A stretch of 64,000 bases of DNA, taken from positions 158,428 to 222,427 of the forward strand of contig NZ_AGTR01000053.1 of NCBI RefSeq assembly GCF_000235625.1. The letters are read 5' to 3'. The notes beneath the pieces are model-generated. The model saw only the letters and a program-made list of their open reading frames with translations, searched no databases and was not told the DNA's origin. A program made the translations under genes and the position numbers. The DNA comes from Marinobacter manganoxydans MnI7-9 (GTDB taxonomy: Bacteria; Pseudomonadota; Gammaproteobacteria; Pseudomonadales; Oleiphilaceae). Each line of letters opens with the position of its first letter. Within the stretch, counting starts at the first letter, position 1. This document shows positions 48,233 to 58,254 of the stretch, in pieces.

Positions 48233-49457
48233 ACTGGTACTGATTAATGTCTCCGGGCGTGACAAGCCCGGCCTGACGTCGGAAATCACCGGCATCATGG
48301 GGCGCTATGATGTGCGCATTCTGGATATCGGACAGGCGGTCATCCACGACCACCTGACGTGGGGCATTCTGATCGAGATTCCGGATGAATCCAAATCCTC
48401 GCCCGTCATTCGTGACTTGCTGTTCCGGCTACACGCTCTGGATCTGCAGGTCAGGTTTGCGCCGATCACCGTCGAGGAGTACCAATCCTGGGCCGCGGCC
48501 CGGAACCGGGCCTGCTACATCGTGACGCTGCTTGCCCGGGATATCAAAGCCGAGCAGATTGCCCGGGTTTCCGCCATCACGGCGCGTCATGGTCTGAACA
48601 TCGATAACATCTCACGCCTGTCTGCCAGGCCCTCGCTGAATGCCGCAGACAATCGTATCGCCTGTGTCGAGTTCTCGGTAAGAGGCACACCATCAGATCT
48701 TGAGAAACTTCGGGCGGATTTCCTGCATATCGCTGGCGAAATGAATGTGGATATCGCCTTCCAGGAAGATTCCATCTTCCGCCGCAATCGCCGGCTGGTG
48801 GTCTTTGACATGGATTCCACGTTGATCGAAGCCGAAGTGATCGACGAGCTGGCTGCGGAGGCCGGAGTCGGGGAGCAGGTGGCAGAGATTACCGAAAGGG
48901 CCATGCAGGGCGAGCTGGATTTCAGCCAGAGTTTTGCCGAGCGCCTGGCACTTCTGAAAGGCCTGGATGAATCGGTCCTCGAGGGAATCGCCTCGCGGTT
49001 GCGGATGACCGAGGGTGCAGAGCACCTGATCCTCAGTCTCAAGGCGCTGGGATATCGCACCGCAATCCTGTCGGGCGGCTTCACCTACTTTGCGCGCCAC
49101 CTTCAGCGCAAACTCGGTATCGATTACATCTACGCCAATGAACTCGAAATTGAGGATGGCAAGGTCACAGGCAAGGTTTCCGGGCAGATTGTCGACGGCA
49201 AGCGAAAGGCAGAACTGCTTTTGGAAATCGCCGAGAAAGAGCATATTTCCCGGGAACAGGTTATTGCCGTCGGTGATGGCGCCAATGACCTTCCAATGCT
49301 GAGCCAGGCCGGCCTGGGGGTGGCTTTCCGCGCCAAGCCCCTGGTCAAGGAATCAGCGCGCCACGCGATTTCGACGCTGGGGCTGGATGCGATCCTGTAC
49401 CTGATTGGTTTCCGTGAGAGCGAAACCAATCAGAGTCTGGAAAACGCCGACTTCTGA
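48225..49457 (+). CDS. serB: Phosphoserine phosphatase SerB with N-terminal ACT domains
   Basis: The 410-aa enzyme starts at GTG (48225). The N-terminal 180 residues form ACT-like regulatory domains ([22 protein letters not shown]). The HAD phosphatase follows with [18 protein letters not shown] (the two Asp of DxDxT), the SGGFTYF serine motif, KRKAELLL and [11 protein letters not shown]. It makes the last step of serine synthesis, phosphoserine to serine. Together with serA elsewhere in the window, two of the three pathway genes are present. It overlaps parC and is probably translated with it. Confidence 0.95.
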   Translation: MSELVLINVSGRDKPGLTSEITGIMGRYDVRILDIGQAVIHDHLTWGILIEIPDESKSSPVIRDLLFRLHALDLQVRFAPITVEEYQSWAAARNRACYIVTLLARDIKAEQIARVSAITARHGLNIDNISRLSARPSLNAADNRIACVEFSVRGTPSDLEKLRADFLHIAGEMNVDIAFQEDSIFRRNRRLVVFDMDSTLIEAEVIDELAAEAGVGEQVAEITERAMQGELDFSQSFAERLALLKGLDESVLEGIASRLRMTEGAEHLILSLKALGYRTAILSGGFTYFARHLQRKLGIDYIYANELEIEDGKVTGKVSGQIVDGKRKAELLLEIAEKEHISREQVIAVGDGANDLPMLSQAGLGVAFRAKPLVKESARHAISTLGLDAILYLIGFRESETNQSLENADF

Positions 49458-49468
49458 GCCGTTCAGGC

Positions 49469-51583
49469 TCAGTTGTCGCCGAAGTCGTAGTTCATTTCAG
49501 GTACTGGTGCCTGCAGGTAGTAGCCCTGAATATAGTTCACGCCGGCCTGCCACAGGGTGGCGAGAACGCCGGCATTCTCCACAAGCGGGATGATGGTGAG
49601 CTTGCCGCTGGACTGCAGGCTCTTGACCATTTCCTTGACCTGTTCTTTGGCCTCGTCGCTCTTCTGGATTTCTTCCGTGAAGGAACCATCGATCTTCACA
49701 TAGTCCGTATCGATGTGTTTCAGGGTGTTGAACGGATTGAGGGCGCAGCCGAACTGGGAGATGGATACCTTGCAGTGAAGCTCGTGCACCGCCTTGGTGA
49801 AGTCTTTCGCCTGCTTCATGTAGTTGTTGGCATCGCCTTCCCGGATCTGGAAAATCAGGGAATCGCCCGGCAGCCGTGCGGCTTTCAGGGCAACGCTCAG
49901 CCAGGGAGTGAAGGTTTTATCCTGCAGGGTTTCGGCCGTCACATTGAGGAACAGGCGGGTATCGTGGCCCCGTGAGCGATGGCTGGACAGCTGTTTGATG
50001 GTCTGCAGAATAACCCAGCGGTCAATCTTGATCGCGGTGTCGCTCGGACCTGTTGGCGGCAGGAAGTCATAGGGTGAGACTTCCTCATCGTCCTTGTCGA
50101 GCATGCGCACGAAGGCCTCGTAATGTTCCTCGCCTTCGCCACGCAGGTTGATTATCGGCTGGAACAGCAGCCGGAAGCGGTTTTCTTCCAGAGCTTTCTG
50201 AATCGCTTCCACCGAATTGCTTTGATCCAGAGCCTCGAAGTCGGCGGGGTTGTAGACCACCACACCGTTGCCCTCTGCATGACCTTCGAGCTTTCGTACT
50301 TCCGCCGATGCCGTATGGGCCCTGGCCATGAGTTCCTCGGTCTTCGGCGAATTCTCGGTAATCGCGGCGACACCGATGCTCACGGTCAACTGGACCGTGC
50401 GGCCATTGATATCAAACAGATGGTCCTCAACCGCCTTGCGGATGCGCTCGGCGTGCCCTGCCATGGTAGATTCATCGCAGGGCTGGCTGAGCAGACTGAA
50501 GGCATCATCGCTCAACCGGGCCAGGGCAAGGTCGCCACCGGCCTGCTCTTTGAGCAGGTTTGCCAGATCACCAAGCAGCAGGTCGGCGCCGGAAATGCCC
50601 ACCTGGCCCTTCATGCTCATGAAGTTATCGAGGGCGATGTAGGCGAGTGCACCGGTTTCATTCTTCTTGCCGGCGTTGGCGATTGCTTCAGCGAGTGCAT
50701 CCATCAGGTACTGACGATTATACAGCCCGGTCAGAAGGTCCTGGCTGCTGATCTGGCGCAGCTTTTCTTCCAGCTCTGCGTCGCTGTGCTCCGGCTGCAG
50801 AACGATCTGCGTGCATTCCTCACCGTCGTAGGTGGCGGCCGAGACCGACATGGTCACGTTCAGTTCGTGGTCGTCGCTGCGTCGAGCCGTGCAATTCATG
50901 GTCATGCCGTCTTCGCCCTTTTCGGCAAACGACTTCATGAATTCCTTGTACTTCTCCTGGCTTTCCGGGGTGAGGGTGTCCAGCACCGGAACGCAGATTA
51001 GATCGTCGATGTCATCGTACCCGAGAAACTCCATGTACGACTGGTTGGCGTAGATGTGCATGCCATCATTGATGTAGGCAATCGCATCCTTGGAGCTTTC
51101 CAGCAGCAACTGGCACCGCTGTTCCGCTTCCCGCAGATGGGACTCCAGAACACGGCGCCGGCGACGTTCGTCAAGAGCTGCCAGCTCACGATTGACCTTC
51201 AGCACAATAAGATCGGTGTGCTCGAACGACACCGTATCCTGGGCGCCTGCCTTCATCATGCCTACGGTGCGCTCCCGGCTTTCTTCTTCCGTCAGGAGAA
51301 TGAACGGAATGTCCTTGTCCATCCGGCGGATCATGGCGAGGGCGTCGTCGGCCGAAAATTCCTGCTCCAGGTCGCGGGCCAGAAGCAAATCCCAGTTTCC
51401 GGCCTTGAGCGTTTCTTCCAGATCTTCTTCCGAGGTGATTCTGTGGGCTCGGGTAGCCTTGCCGGAGTTACGGAGCAGGCTGACCAGTGATTCGGCATCG
51501 TTTTGCGATGGATCCAGAATCAGCAGGTGTACGGTCGCGTTCTTTTTCTGCATTCGAAGGGCATCTCGTGATACACGGTTCAT
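49469..51583 (-). CDS. fimX: FimX-like c-di-GMP receptor (REC-PAS-degenerate GGDEF-degenerate EAL)
   Basis: The 704-aa protein has a REC-like domain (about residues 15-130), a PAS domain (about 150-260), a GGDEF domain with the active site changed to SDDAF, and an EAL domain with every key motif changed. EAL reads EAF, DDFGTG reads SQFGCALNPF, and the EGVE-type Glu reads PLVENAG. This pattern matches P. aeruginosa FimX, which binds c-di-GMP in its dead EAL domain and controls type IV pilus assembly and twitching. Position between serB and the PilZ-like gene also matches P. aeruginosa. The start may be ATG 51583 or 51553; neither has a strong ribosome-binding site. Confidence 0.88.
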   Translation of the reverse strand: MNRVSRDALRMQKKNATVHLLILDPSQNDAESLVSLLRNSGKATRAHRITSEEDLEETLKAGNWDLLLARDLEQEFSADDALAMIRRMDKDIPFILLTEEESRERTVGMMKAGAQDTVSFEHTDLIVLKVNRELAALDERRRRRVLESHLREAEQRCQLLLESSKDAIAYINDGMHIYANQSYMEFLGYDDIDDLICVPVLDTLTPESQEKYKEFMKSFAEKGEDGMTMNCTARRSDDHELNVTMSVSAATYDGEECTQIVLQPEHSDAELEEKLRQISSQDLLTGLYNRQYLMDALAEAIANAGKKNETGALAYIALDNFMSMKGQVGISGADLLLGDLANLLKEQAGGDLALARLSDDAFSLLSQPCDESTMAGHAERIRKAVEDHLFDINGRTVQLTVSIGVAAITENSPKTEELMARAHTASAEVRKLEGHAEGNGVVVYNPADFEALDQSNSVEAIQKALEENRFRLLFQPIINLRGEGEEHYEAFVRMLDKDDEEVSPYDFLPPTGPSDTAIKIDRWVILQTIKQLSSHRSRGHDTRLFLNVTAETLQDKTFTPWLSVALKAARLPGDSLIFQIREGDANNYMKQAKDFTKAVHELHCKVSISQFGCALNPFNTLKHIDTDYVKIDGSFTEEIQKSDEAKEQVKEMVKSLQSSGKLTIIPLVENAGVLATLWQAGVNYIQGYYLQAPVPEMNYDFGDN

Positions 51584-51661
51584 TCACTAACGCTGAATGA
51601 TGCAGGGGTTGCCGATCAATAACAACCCTCTGAAGGCTTCCGGTGTCTCAGTTTGGAGACC

Positions 51662-53467
51662 TTACAGAGATGGCCAGAGCGAGTCGAATTCGTCCTCGCT
51701 GGCTCCGGATGATGCAGGCGGTGCGCCAGCATTCAGCGTTGCCGCGTTCTGCAGCTTGAGTTCGAACTGGCTGATGCTGCCAGTAGAGGACACTTTGCGA
51801 GACAACTGACCCTGATCTTCCCGGCCATCATGGAGCAGGGAGATGCGGCTGCCCGACTGGAATGGCAGGCGAGGCGTGATCAGTGTGGCTGACTGGTTGA
51901 CCACGCTGATTTCCGGTAACAGCAGGCCGCGCAGGTATTCACTGCTATTGCCCACTTTCTGGATCAGGCGCACACCGCAGGGTGAAGCGCTCGGTGCGAG
52001 CAGCTCAATGCCCACCTGGGTGCCCTGGTTCTTGATCTGTCGAATCCAGCGCACCACCGCCACGCTCCAGGGATGAGAGTTTTGCTCACGAACGCCCAGA
52101 ACCTCGCCGGCCTGCAATGACGGAGGCACATTGCTTTCCCACGCGACGCAGTAACCACCTGGGCTGGTGTTGATCAGCAGAGAGTGGTGCGACTTTGGCC
52201 GGTTCCGGTCGGTCGACGGGGCCTTGGAGTTGCCGTAGGAACCCTTGAAGTTGATCGGCGTGTCGCCGGCGTGAAGCCGTTCGTCGCTGGGACTGGCGTC
52301 GTGGGCGCCCGACCAGGCGTCCTGCTTCTGGCGCGAAGACCGTGCGAACAGGTTTTCTTCTTCATGATGGCCGTTGTCGTTGCCATTCACGAATTCCGTA
52401 AAGGTTTTCTCACCGGCAATGAAGTAGTGCGCGGCTGTGAGGCCGACGCAGACTTCAAGTGAACCCTGGCTCGCGATGCGGTTGAAGTTCCGCTTCGCGA
52501 GAATACCGAGGGCCTGGCTAAGGTGGGTGAGCAGTGTGTCGCTTACCTTTGCCGGCACCTGAAGTTCGTGATCGGTATCTTTGTGCTCGCGACGGGCATG
52601 GAGCGTCTCCGACAGCATCGCCGAGAGGTCATGGGTATCAAAGCCGAAGCTGTCGTCACCTGGCTTCTGTTCGAGGAGGCTGCGGTAAATCGGCGGGTTG
52701 TCCCGTTCCATGTTGATTACAAAGAGGCTGTCGTCCTCAACATCCGGTCCGCATCGGGTATGGTCGGTCCAGGATTCGAAGAGTTCATAGACGTGCAGAA
52801 GCTCAGCCTGCCGAAGCTGATTCGGGCGCGCGCAGCCCAGCAGGAGGATACGCTTGTAGCTGTCGGCGACCGAGCTGCTGCGGCGATGCTGAAGTGTGTC
52901 GTCATCCACCTGAACCACTGAGAGCTTGTTGCGGTGTGCAAACCGGAATAGACGGTGACACTCCAGCCAGCTCTGGGCGGGGCTCGGGCAGTAGAGCTGG
53001 TGCGATCTCAGAATAGTTGCCGACAGCTCGGAAATGGCCCGGTGTGCGGCTGTGGCAATCTGGCGCCGATTCTTGTCCAGTCCCCCGTTGTCGATAAACT
53101 CCAGAACGCACAGCTTGTAGCCGCCGGCCAGATGTAATTGGAGCGCCTGGGACAGATTTGCGATCTTCCTTTGTTTTTCGGGCAGCGCCACGGCAAGACC
53201 GAGGTAGTGGCGGGAGAGCTCATTACAGACAAAATGAATCTTTTCCCGAATCAATTCCAGGAACTGCATGCGCTGCTGGGGCGCCAGGAAAAGGTGGTTC
53301 AGTTCGATAATGGCGTGGTAAAGCTGTCGTGACACCTCGCCGATATTGGCCATCGGCAATTGGTCTATCCAGACCCGGAACGCCTTGGGCGTCGTGTCAC
53401 AGAACGACAGGCTGGCCGTTTTCTGTTCGGGAACGCGGAGATCAGGTTTCAGGGTCTTACCTTCCAT
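51662..53467 (-). CDS. PilZ-domain-like protein next to fimX
   Basis: The 601-aa soluble protein has a long helical N-terminal part (about residues 40-300), a polar low-complexity segment (NGNDNGHHEEEN ... SPSDERLHAG, about 355-400) and a C-terminal PilZ-like region (INTSPGGYCVAWESNVPPSLQAGEVLGV ... VVRWIRQIKNQGTQVGIELL). The usual arginine pair before the NTSPGG motif is not clear, so c-di-GMP binding is uncertain. The gene shares the fimX strand and lies upstream of it, as PA4958 does in P. aeruginosa. It probably belongs to the same pilus or c-di-GMP network. Confidence 0.75.
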   Translation of the reverse strand: MEGKTLKPDLRVPEQKTASLSFCDTTPKAFRVWIDQLPMANIGEVSRQLYHAIIELNHLFLAPQQRMQFLELIREKIHFVCNELSRHYLGLAVALPEKQRKIANLSQALQLHLAGGYKLCVLEFIDNGGLDKNRRQIATAAHRAISELSATILRSHQLYCPSPAQSWLECHRLFRFAHRNKLSVVQVDDDTLQHRRSSSVADSYKRILLLGCARPNQLRQAELLHVYELFESWTDHTRCGPDVEDDSLFVINMERDNPPIYRSLLEQKPGDDSFGFDTHDLSAMLSETLHARREHKDTDHELQVPAKVSDTLLTHLSQALGILAKRNFNRIASQGSLEVCVGLTAAHYFIAGEKTFTEFVNGNDNGHHEEENLFARSSRQKQDAWSGAHDASPSDERLHAGDTPINFKGSYGNSKAPSTDRNRPKSHHSLLINTSPGGYCVAWESNVPPSLQAGEVLGVREQNSHPWSVAVVRWIRQIKNQGTQVGIELLAPSASPCGVRLIQKVGNSSEYLRGLLLPEISVVNQSATLITPRLPFQSGSRISLLHDGREDQGQLSRKVSSTGSISQFELKLQNAATLNAGAPPASSGASEDEFDSLWPSL

Positions 53468-53689
53468 GAATGCATGCCAATGTCTGGACCACAGGTGGTA
53501 TTCCGGGGTTGGCCCTGCCTGGCTGGCGGTTACCGGGTGTCCGCCGGCCTGTCAGGAAAACGCCGTAAATACATGTTTTTATCGTTAACGGTACTGGACT
53601 TTAAAGTAGCAAACCAGTCGTAAAAAGCGAGAAGATCATGAGTTGACAATCTTTGACAAGTGAATTTGGGCCGTTTTTTGCGAAACCGG

Positions 53690-54730
53690 TCACGGGAACA
53701 GGTTGATCGGGGTCTTGCTTTCCTTGCCAGGCTCTTCTCTCACCAGCTTCGGCACCAGAAAACCGGGCAGGCGCGCCAGCAGCTCACGCACCAGATTTCG
53801 GGCCTCATCATCGGATACGTCGAAATGGTGAGCGCCTGTCACTGGATCAAATGCATGCAGGTAATAGGGCAGGACGCCCGCATCAAACAGGGTCTCGCTC
53901 AACTCTTCAAGCACCGCCGTTCGATCATTTACACCCCTGAGGATCACGCTCTGGTTCAGGAGCGTTGCGCCTGCGGCCCGGAGGTATCCGAGCGCACGGC
54001 GAGTGGGGCCGTCGATCTCTGCCGGGTGGTTGATGTGCAGGACAATCACTACCTGGAGCGGAGTCGTCGACAGCCACTTCAGTAACTCGTCGCAAACCCT
54101 CTGGGGAATCACAACTGGCAAGCGGGTATGCAGGCGCAGCCGGCGGATGTGGGGTATCCCGCTGATAGCGCTTGCCCACTGACTGAGTAGGCGATCATTG
54201 ACGGCCAGGGGATCGCCGCCGCTGAAGATGACTTCGTTGATTTCCGGGCTGGCGCCAAGGGTATCAATTACCCGCTGCCGGTCGTGAGGGCTCAGGCGTT
54301 GCTCGTCGTAGGGAAAGTGCCTGCGGAAGCAGTACCGGCAGTTGATCGCGCACTGTCCGGTCACCATGAGCAGGGCACGGCTGCGGTACTTGCGGATGAG
54401 CCCGGTGGTGGCGATGGCGCCGGATTCTTCGAGAGGATCGCTGACAAAACCGGGCGCGTGGCCGGCTTCGTCCGCCAGCGGAAGCACCTGTCTAAGCAAA
54501 GGGTCGGCCGGATTGCCCTTTTCCATCCGGTTGAGGAAGGGTTCAGGTACCCGGATCTGAAAAAGCCGGTGGCCTTGTTCTGCCCCTGCAAGCCACGGTT
54601 CCTCGGGCAACTCCAGGCGGCGGAGCAGCTCCTTCGGCGACTTAACAGCGCCCGACAGCAGTTGCTGCCAGCTGCGTTGTTCGTGGTCGGAAAGGTGGGC
54701 TTCTATACGGGCGGGGGTTCGCTGTATCAT
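53690..54730 (-). CDS. epmB: EF-P beta-lysylation protein EpmB (lysine 2,3-aminomutase-like radical SAM)
   Basis: The 346-aa radical SAM enzyme has the cluster motif [15 protein letters not shown] (three Cys), FSGGDPLAV and HTRLPVVIP. It converts alpha-lysine to beta-lysine, which EpmA places on Lys34 of EF-P. It lacks the C-terminal extension of metabolic KamA. It is divergent from efp with only 45 bases between the two start codons, so the promoters overlap each other or lie inside coding sequence. The radical SAM motif is complete. Confidence 0.94.
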   Translation of the reverse strand: MIQRTPARIEAHLSDHEQRSWQQLLSGAVKSPKELLRRLELPEEPWLAGAEQGHRLFQIRVPEPFLNRMEKGNPADPLLRQVLPLADEAGHAPGFVSDPLEESGAIATTGLIRKYRSRALLMVTGQCAINCRYCFRRHFPYDEQRLSPHDRQRVIDTLGASPEINEVIFSGGDPLAVNDRLLSQWASAISGIPHIRRLRLHTRLPVVIPQRVCDELLKWLSTTPLQVVIVLHINHPAEIDGPTRRALGYLRAAGATLLNQSVILRGVNDRTAVLEELSETLFDAGVLPYYLHAFDPVTGAHHFDVSDDEARNLVRELLARLPGFLVPKLVREEPGKESKTPINLFP

Positions 54731-54775
54731 AACGCCCTTCGAATTCTAAACAGCATTTTGTCAGGTGGACATTTC

Positions 54776-55351
54776 ATGGCTTCATATTCTACCAACGAAT
54801 TTCGCGGCGGTCTTAAGGTTTTGCTGGATGGCGACCCCTGCATCATTCTCGAGAATGAGTTCGTCAAACCCGGGAAGGGTCAGGCCTTCAACCGGGTAAG
54901 GCTGCGTAACCTCATGACCAACCGGGTCTGGGAGCGCACGTTCAAGTCCGGCGAAAGTCTGGAAGCCGCAGATGTCATTGATCAGGACATGGAATACCTC
55001 TATACCGACGGTGAATTCTGGCACTTCATGCTGACTGACGGTTCCTTCGAGCAGTACCCGGCTGATGCCAAAGCGGTTGGCGACGCGCTGAAGTGGCTGA
55101 AAGAGCAGGACGTTTATACGGTAACGCTCTACAACGGCTCGCCGCTGTCTGTAACGCCCCCCAACTTCGTTGAACTTGAGGTGGTCGATACCGATCCGGG
55201 AATGAAAGGTGACACCGCCCAGGGTGGTTCCAAGCCGGCAACACTCTCTACCGGTGCGGTTGTCAACGTACCCCTGTTCATCACCATCGGCGAAGTCCTG
55301 AAGGTGGATACCCGCTCTGGCGAGTACGTGAGCCGGGTAAAGAGCAGTTGA
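54776..55351 (+). CDS. efp: Translation elongation factor P
   Basis: The 191-aa factor helps the ribosome through polyproline stretches. The KOW-like N-terminal domain carries the modified residue Lys34 in VKPGKGQAF, and two OB domains follow. The ATG at 54776 has AGGTGGA upstream; a much longer frame beginning at 54284 is an artefact across epmB. EpmB and EpmA genes flank it, so the modification is beta-lysylation as in E. coli rather than rhamnosylation (EarP). Confidence 0.96.
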   Translation: MASYSTNEFRGGLKVLLDGDPCIILENEFVKPGKGQAFNRVRLRNLMTNRVWERTFKSGESLEAADVIDQDMEYLYTDGEFWHFMLTDGSFEQYPADAKAVGDALKWLKEQDVYTVTLYNGSPLSVTPPNFVELEVVDTDPGMKGDTAQGGSKPATLSTGAVVNVPLFITIGEVLKVDTRSGEYVSRVKSS

Positions 55352-55358
55352 TCCGGTC

Positions 55359-56327
55359 ATGAACCGCGAACCTGTCTGGCAGCCCTCTGCCTCGCAGGCT
55401 GCCCTGAAAAGCCGCGCACAACAACTGGCGTTTGTGCGCGGCTTTTTTGCGAAGCGAGAAGTGCTGGAGGTCGAAACCCCGGTGCTTGGGCGATGTGGCG
55501 TTACTGATGTCAATCTTGACGGCATCCCCGCGCAGGTTTCTGCCGGCACACGCAAAGGCGGGTGGCTCCAGACGTCTCCCGAGTACCACATGAAGCGATT
55601 GCTTGCGGCCGGCTGTGGATCCATTTTTCAGATCTCCAGGGTGTTCCGCAATGGCGAACAGGGGCGTCGTCACAACCCCGAATTCTCCATGCTCGAATGG
55701 TATCGGACAGGCTTTGACGATGTGACGCTCATGGCTGAAGTGTCGGACCTTGTCTGCGGCTGGCTGGGATGCGAGCGGCCGGAAATCATTCAGTATCGCG
55801 ATGCCCTCAGGCGATGGGCGCACATTGACCCGTTCGCAGCGACGGACCTTGAACTGATGCGCCGCTGTGAGGAGTGGCTGGAGCCAGAGCAATTGGCGGA
55901 CCTTGGTCGGGATGGCTGCCTCGATCTGTTGATGAGTTTTGCCGTGGAGCCGAATCTGGGACGGGGCAGGCCCGTTTTCATAACGGGATATCCAGCCTCG
56001 CAGGCTTCTCTCGCTAGAGTTTCGAAGTCTAACGGTTATGAGACCGCGCATCGTTTTGAACTCTATGTAGATGGTCTGGAGCTTTGTAACGGTTACTGGG
56101 AATTGACCGATCCAAGAGAACAGAGGTTGCGCTTTGAGGCCGATAACGAGCTTCGCAGCCGATCCGGAAAGCCTGAAATGGAGCTGGATGAGGCTTTTCT
56201 CGCTGCGCTTGATCAGGGTTTGCCCGAGTGCTCCGGTGTCGCACTCGGGCTGGACAGGCTGCTGATGCTCAAGCTGGGAGTCCAGGACATCCGTGAGGTC
56301 TTGGCGTTTCCGTTCGAGCGGGCTTGA
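55359..56327 (+). CDS. epmA: EF-P lysine lysyltransferase EpmA (GenX/PoxA)
   Basis: The 322-aa protein resembles the catalytic part of class II lysyl-tRNA synthetase without the anticodon domain. It has the class II motifs FFAKREVLEVETPVL, SPEYHMKRLLAAGCGSIFQISRVFRNGE and the late GVALGLDRLLML. It ligates beta-lysine to Lys34 of EF-P. It begins 7 bases after the efp stop on the same strand, so efp and epmA form an operon. Confidence 0.95.
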   Translation: MNREPVWQPSASQAALKSRAQQLAFVRGFFAKREVLEVETPVLGRCGVTDVNLDGIPAQVSAGTRKGGWLQTSPEYHMKRLLAAGCGSIFQISRVFRNGEQGRRHNPEFSMLEWYRTGFDDVTLMAEVSDLVCGWLGCERPEIIQYRDALRRWAHIDPFAATDLELMRRCEEWLEPEQLADLGRDGCLDLLMSFAVEPNLGRGRPVFITGYPASQASLARVSKSNGYETAHRFELYVDGLELCNGYWELTDPREQRLRFEADNELRSRSGKPEMELDEAFLAALDQGLPECSGVALGLDRLLMLKLGVQDIREVLAFPFERA

Positions 56328-56342
56328 GCCTGCGGAACTTGA

Positions 56343-57197
56343 TCACGCCAGGGCGCCGAACGCCTCGCCCATGCGAACGGTTTTGCCGGCCACCTGATTG
56401 CTGTTCCAACTGACGGCGCCTTTTGGCATAACCACAATCACAGTGGAGCCCAGGCGGAACCGGCCCATTTCTTCACCCTTATCGAAGGTGATGGCCTGCT
56501 CGCCTTCGTACAGTGTTGATGTGACCTGCCGTCTGCCGGGCACAACAACGCCTGCCCAGCGGGTTTCCACGCTGCCGACAATCATGGCGCCAACCAGTAC
56601 CAGGGCCATGGGGCCGGAGGCGGTGTCGAAGATGCAGACAACCCGCTCATTGCGGGCGAACAGATTCGGGACATTTTCGGCGGTTACCGGGTTGACCGAA
56701 AAAAGCTTGCCGGGAACATGGATCATCTGTCGAAGCGTGCCGGCCATCGGCATGTGGATCCGGTGATAGTCCTTGGGCGAGAGGTAGATTGTAGAAAATT
56801 CGCCATCGGCAAACGGGGCTGTGGTCGCCTCTTCGCCACCGAGCAGCTCGCTCAGGCTGAACGACTGGCCCTTTGCCTGGAAAACCCGGTCTCCGGTGAC
56901 CTGGCCGAGCTGGCTGATGGCGCCGTCAACGGGGCTGACCAGGGTTTTTTCGCCGTCCGCCAGGGGGCGGATGCCAGGCTTCAGCTCCCGGGTGAAGAAA
57001 TCGTTGAACGTGGCGTAGGCTTCAGGGTTAGGCTCGGCGGCTTCGCTCATGTCAACGCCATAGCGGCCGATAAACCATTTTATAACCCGGTTCTTGAGCG
57101 CAGGGGAGCGGTCATTGTCCGCCAGACGGCCGGCGAGGTTGGATACCCCCAGTTGCGGCGTGATGTACTGGCTAAGAACAAAAAGCTTGTCGAACAT
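56343..57197 (-). CDS. psd: Phosphatidylserine decarboxylase proenzyme
   Basis: The 284-aa membrane-associated enzyme makes phosphatidylethanolamine from phosphatidylserine. It is self-cleaved at the LGST motif (RFRLGSTVIVV, near residue 251), leaving a pyruvoyl group. Other landmarks are FNDFFTRELKPGIRP, SPVDGAISQLG, YLSPKDYHRIHMP and FARNERVVC. The gene is convergent with epmA (15 bases) and divergent from motA. Confidence 0.95.
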   Translation of the reverse strand: MFDKLFVLSQYITPQLGVSNLAGRLADNDRSPALKNRVIKWFIGRYGVDMSEAAEPNPEAYATFNDFFTRELKPGIRPLADGEKTLVSPVDGAISQLGQVTGDRVFQAKGQSFSLSELLGGEEATTAPFADGEFSTIYLSPKDYHRIHMPMAGTLRQMIHVPGKLFSVNPVTAENVPNLFARNERVVCIFDTASGPMALVLVGAMIVGSVETRWAGVVVPGRRQVTSTLYEGEQAITFDKGEEMGRFRLGSTVIVVMPKGAVSWNSNQVAGKTVRMGEAFGALA

Positions 57198-57335
57198 TAG
57201 ATGTGATCCTTTGCGCTCAAAGGCGCGAAGTTTACCAAAGACTGCTACCTGTATAGAAATTGTTTCATGGCTTCGCGGTTATGACGCGGCCTTGCTATTA
57301 TCGTGTCACCTTTTGCGTGACAGCTTCCGGCTCCG

Positions 57336-57343
57336 GCCGATAA
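57336..57343 (+). promoter_or_regulatory. Possible sigma-28 (FliA) -10 element before motA
   Basis: GCCGATAA at 57336-57343 matches the E. coli FliA -10 consensus at all eight positions and lies 28 bases before the motA ATG. The -35 region 11 bases upstream (GTGACAGC) does not match TAAAGTTT well, so the call is tentative. Confidence 0.4.
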
Positions 57344-57371
57344 CCAAGAAAATAAGGCGTGCGTAGATTCT

Positions 57372-58223
57372 ATGTTACTGATCGTCGGTTCGATTATTGT
57401 TCTGGCCAGCGTATTGACTGGCTATGTTCTCCACGGCGGCAATCTGATGGTGCTCTGGCAGCCAACCGAAGTGTTAATCATTTTCGGGGCGGCTCTGGGC
57501 TCGTTCATCATTGCTAACCCCGTCCATACGCTCAAAGAAGTCTTTGGTAAGGGAGTCCAGTTACTCACAGGCTCACCCTATAAAAAGGCTTTCTACATGG
57601 ATCTGCTGAGTCTGCTTTACGAGATCTTCGATAAATCCCGTAAACAAGGCGTCATGGCGATCGAGGAGGACATCGATAATCCCGAGGCAAGCCAGATTTT
57701 CAGTCGATATCCAGCCGTCATGAAGTCCAAGGAACTGCTCGCGTTCATCACGGACTACCTTCGCATCATCAGCTCCGGAAATATGGCGACCCACGAGCTG
57801 GAAGGCATGATGGAGAATGAGATCGACAGTCGTCAGCACGAGCTTGAGGAGCCTGCTCACGCGGTCAACAAAATCGCCGATGCGCTGCCGGGGCTTGGCA
57901 TCGTCGCTGCGGTGCTGGGTATCGTAATTACCATGAACTTTCTCACTGAAGGCCCGGAAAAAATTGGTCTCAGTGTGGCTGCAGCACTGGTGGGTACTTT
58001 TCTGGGTATTTTCATGGGGTATGGTTTTGTGGGTCCTGCTTCTATCGCCATGGAACACGCTGCGAAGTATGAGCTGAAGGCTTACGAGTGCGTCAAATCA
58101 GCGATTGTGGCGACGGTTTCCGGGCAAGCACCCCAGATGGCCATTGAGTTTGGCCGCAAGGCGTTGCCCACGGATAAGCGCCCTGGGTTCCAGGAGCTTA
58201 ATGATCACGTTCGTTCCAAGTAA
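57372..58223 (+). CDS. motA: Flagellar motor stator protein MotA
   Basis: The 283-aa inner-membrane protein has segments near residues 3-20, 34-52, 171-192 and 202-223 and a large cytoplasmic loop with the charged residues that face FliG. The conserved LPGLGIVAAVLGIVITM (with the proline at the pore) and GTFLGIFMGYGFVGP are present. It forms the proton-driven stator with MotB. Spacing to motB is 31 bases. Confidence 0.95.
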   Translation: MLLIVGSIIVLASVLTGYVLHGGNLMVLWQPTEVLIIFGAALGSFIIANPVHTLKEVFGKGVQLLTGSPYKKAFYMDLLSLLYEIFDKSRKQGVMAIEEDIDNPEASQIFSRYPAVMKSKELLAFITDYLRIISSGNMATHELEGMMENEIDSRQHELEEPAHAVNKIADALPGLGIVAAVLGIVITMNFLTEGPEKIGLSVAAALVGTFLGIFMGYGFVGPASIAMEHAAKYELKAYECVKSAIVATVSGQAPQMAIEFGRKALPTDKRPGFQELNDHVRSK

Positions 58224-58254
58224 CACCGCCCTCATCTGAACCCGGAGCCGATTC

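Noticed and set aside
54284-54775. A long N-terminal extension of EF-P
   Set aside because: The open frame runs antisense through epmB. EF-P of normal length starts at 54776 with a good ribosome-binding site.
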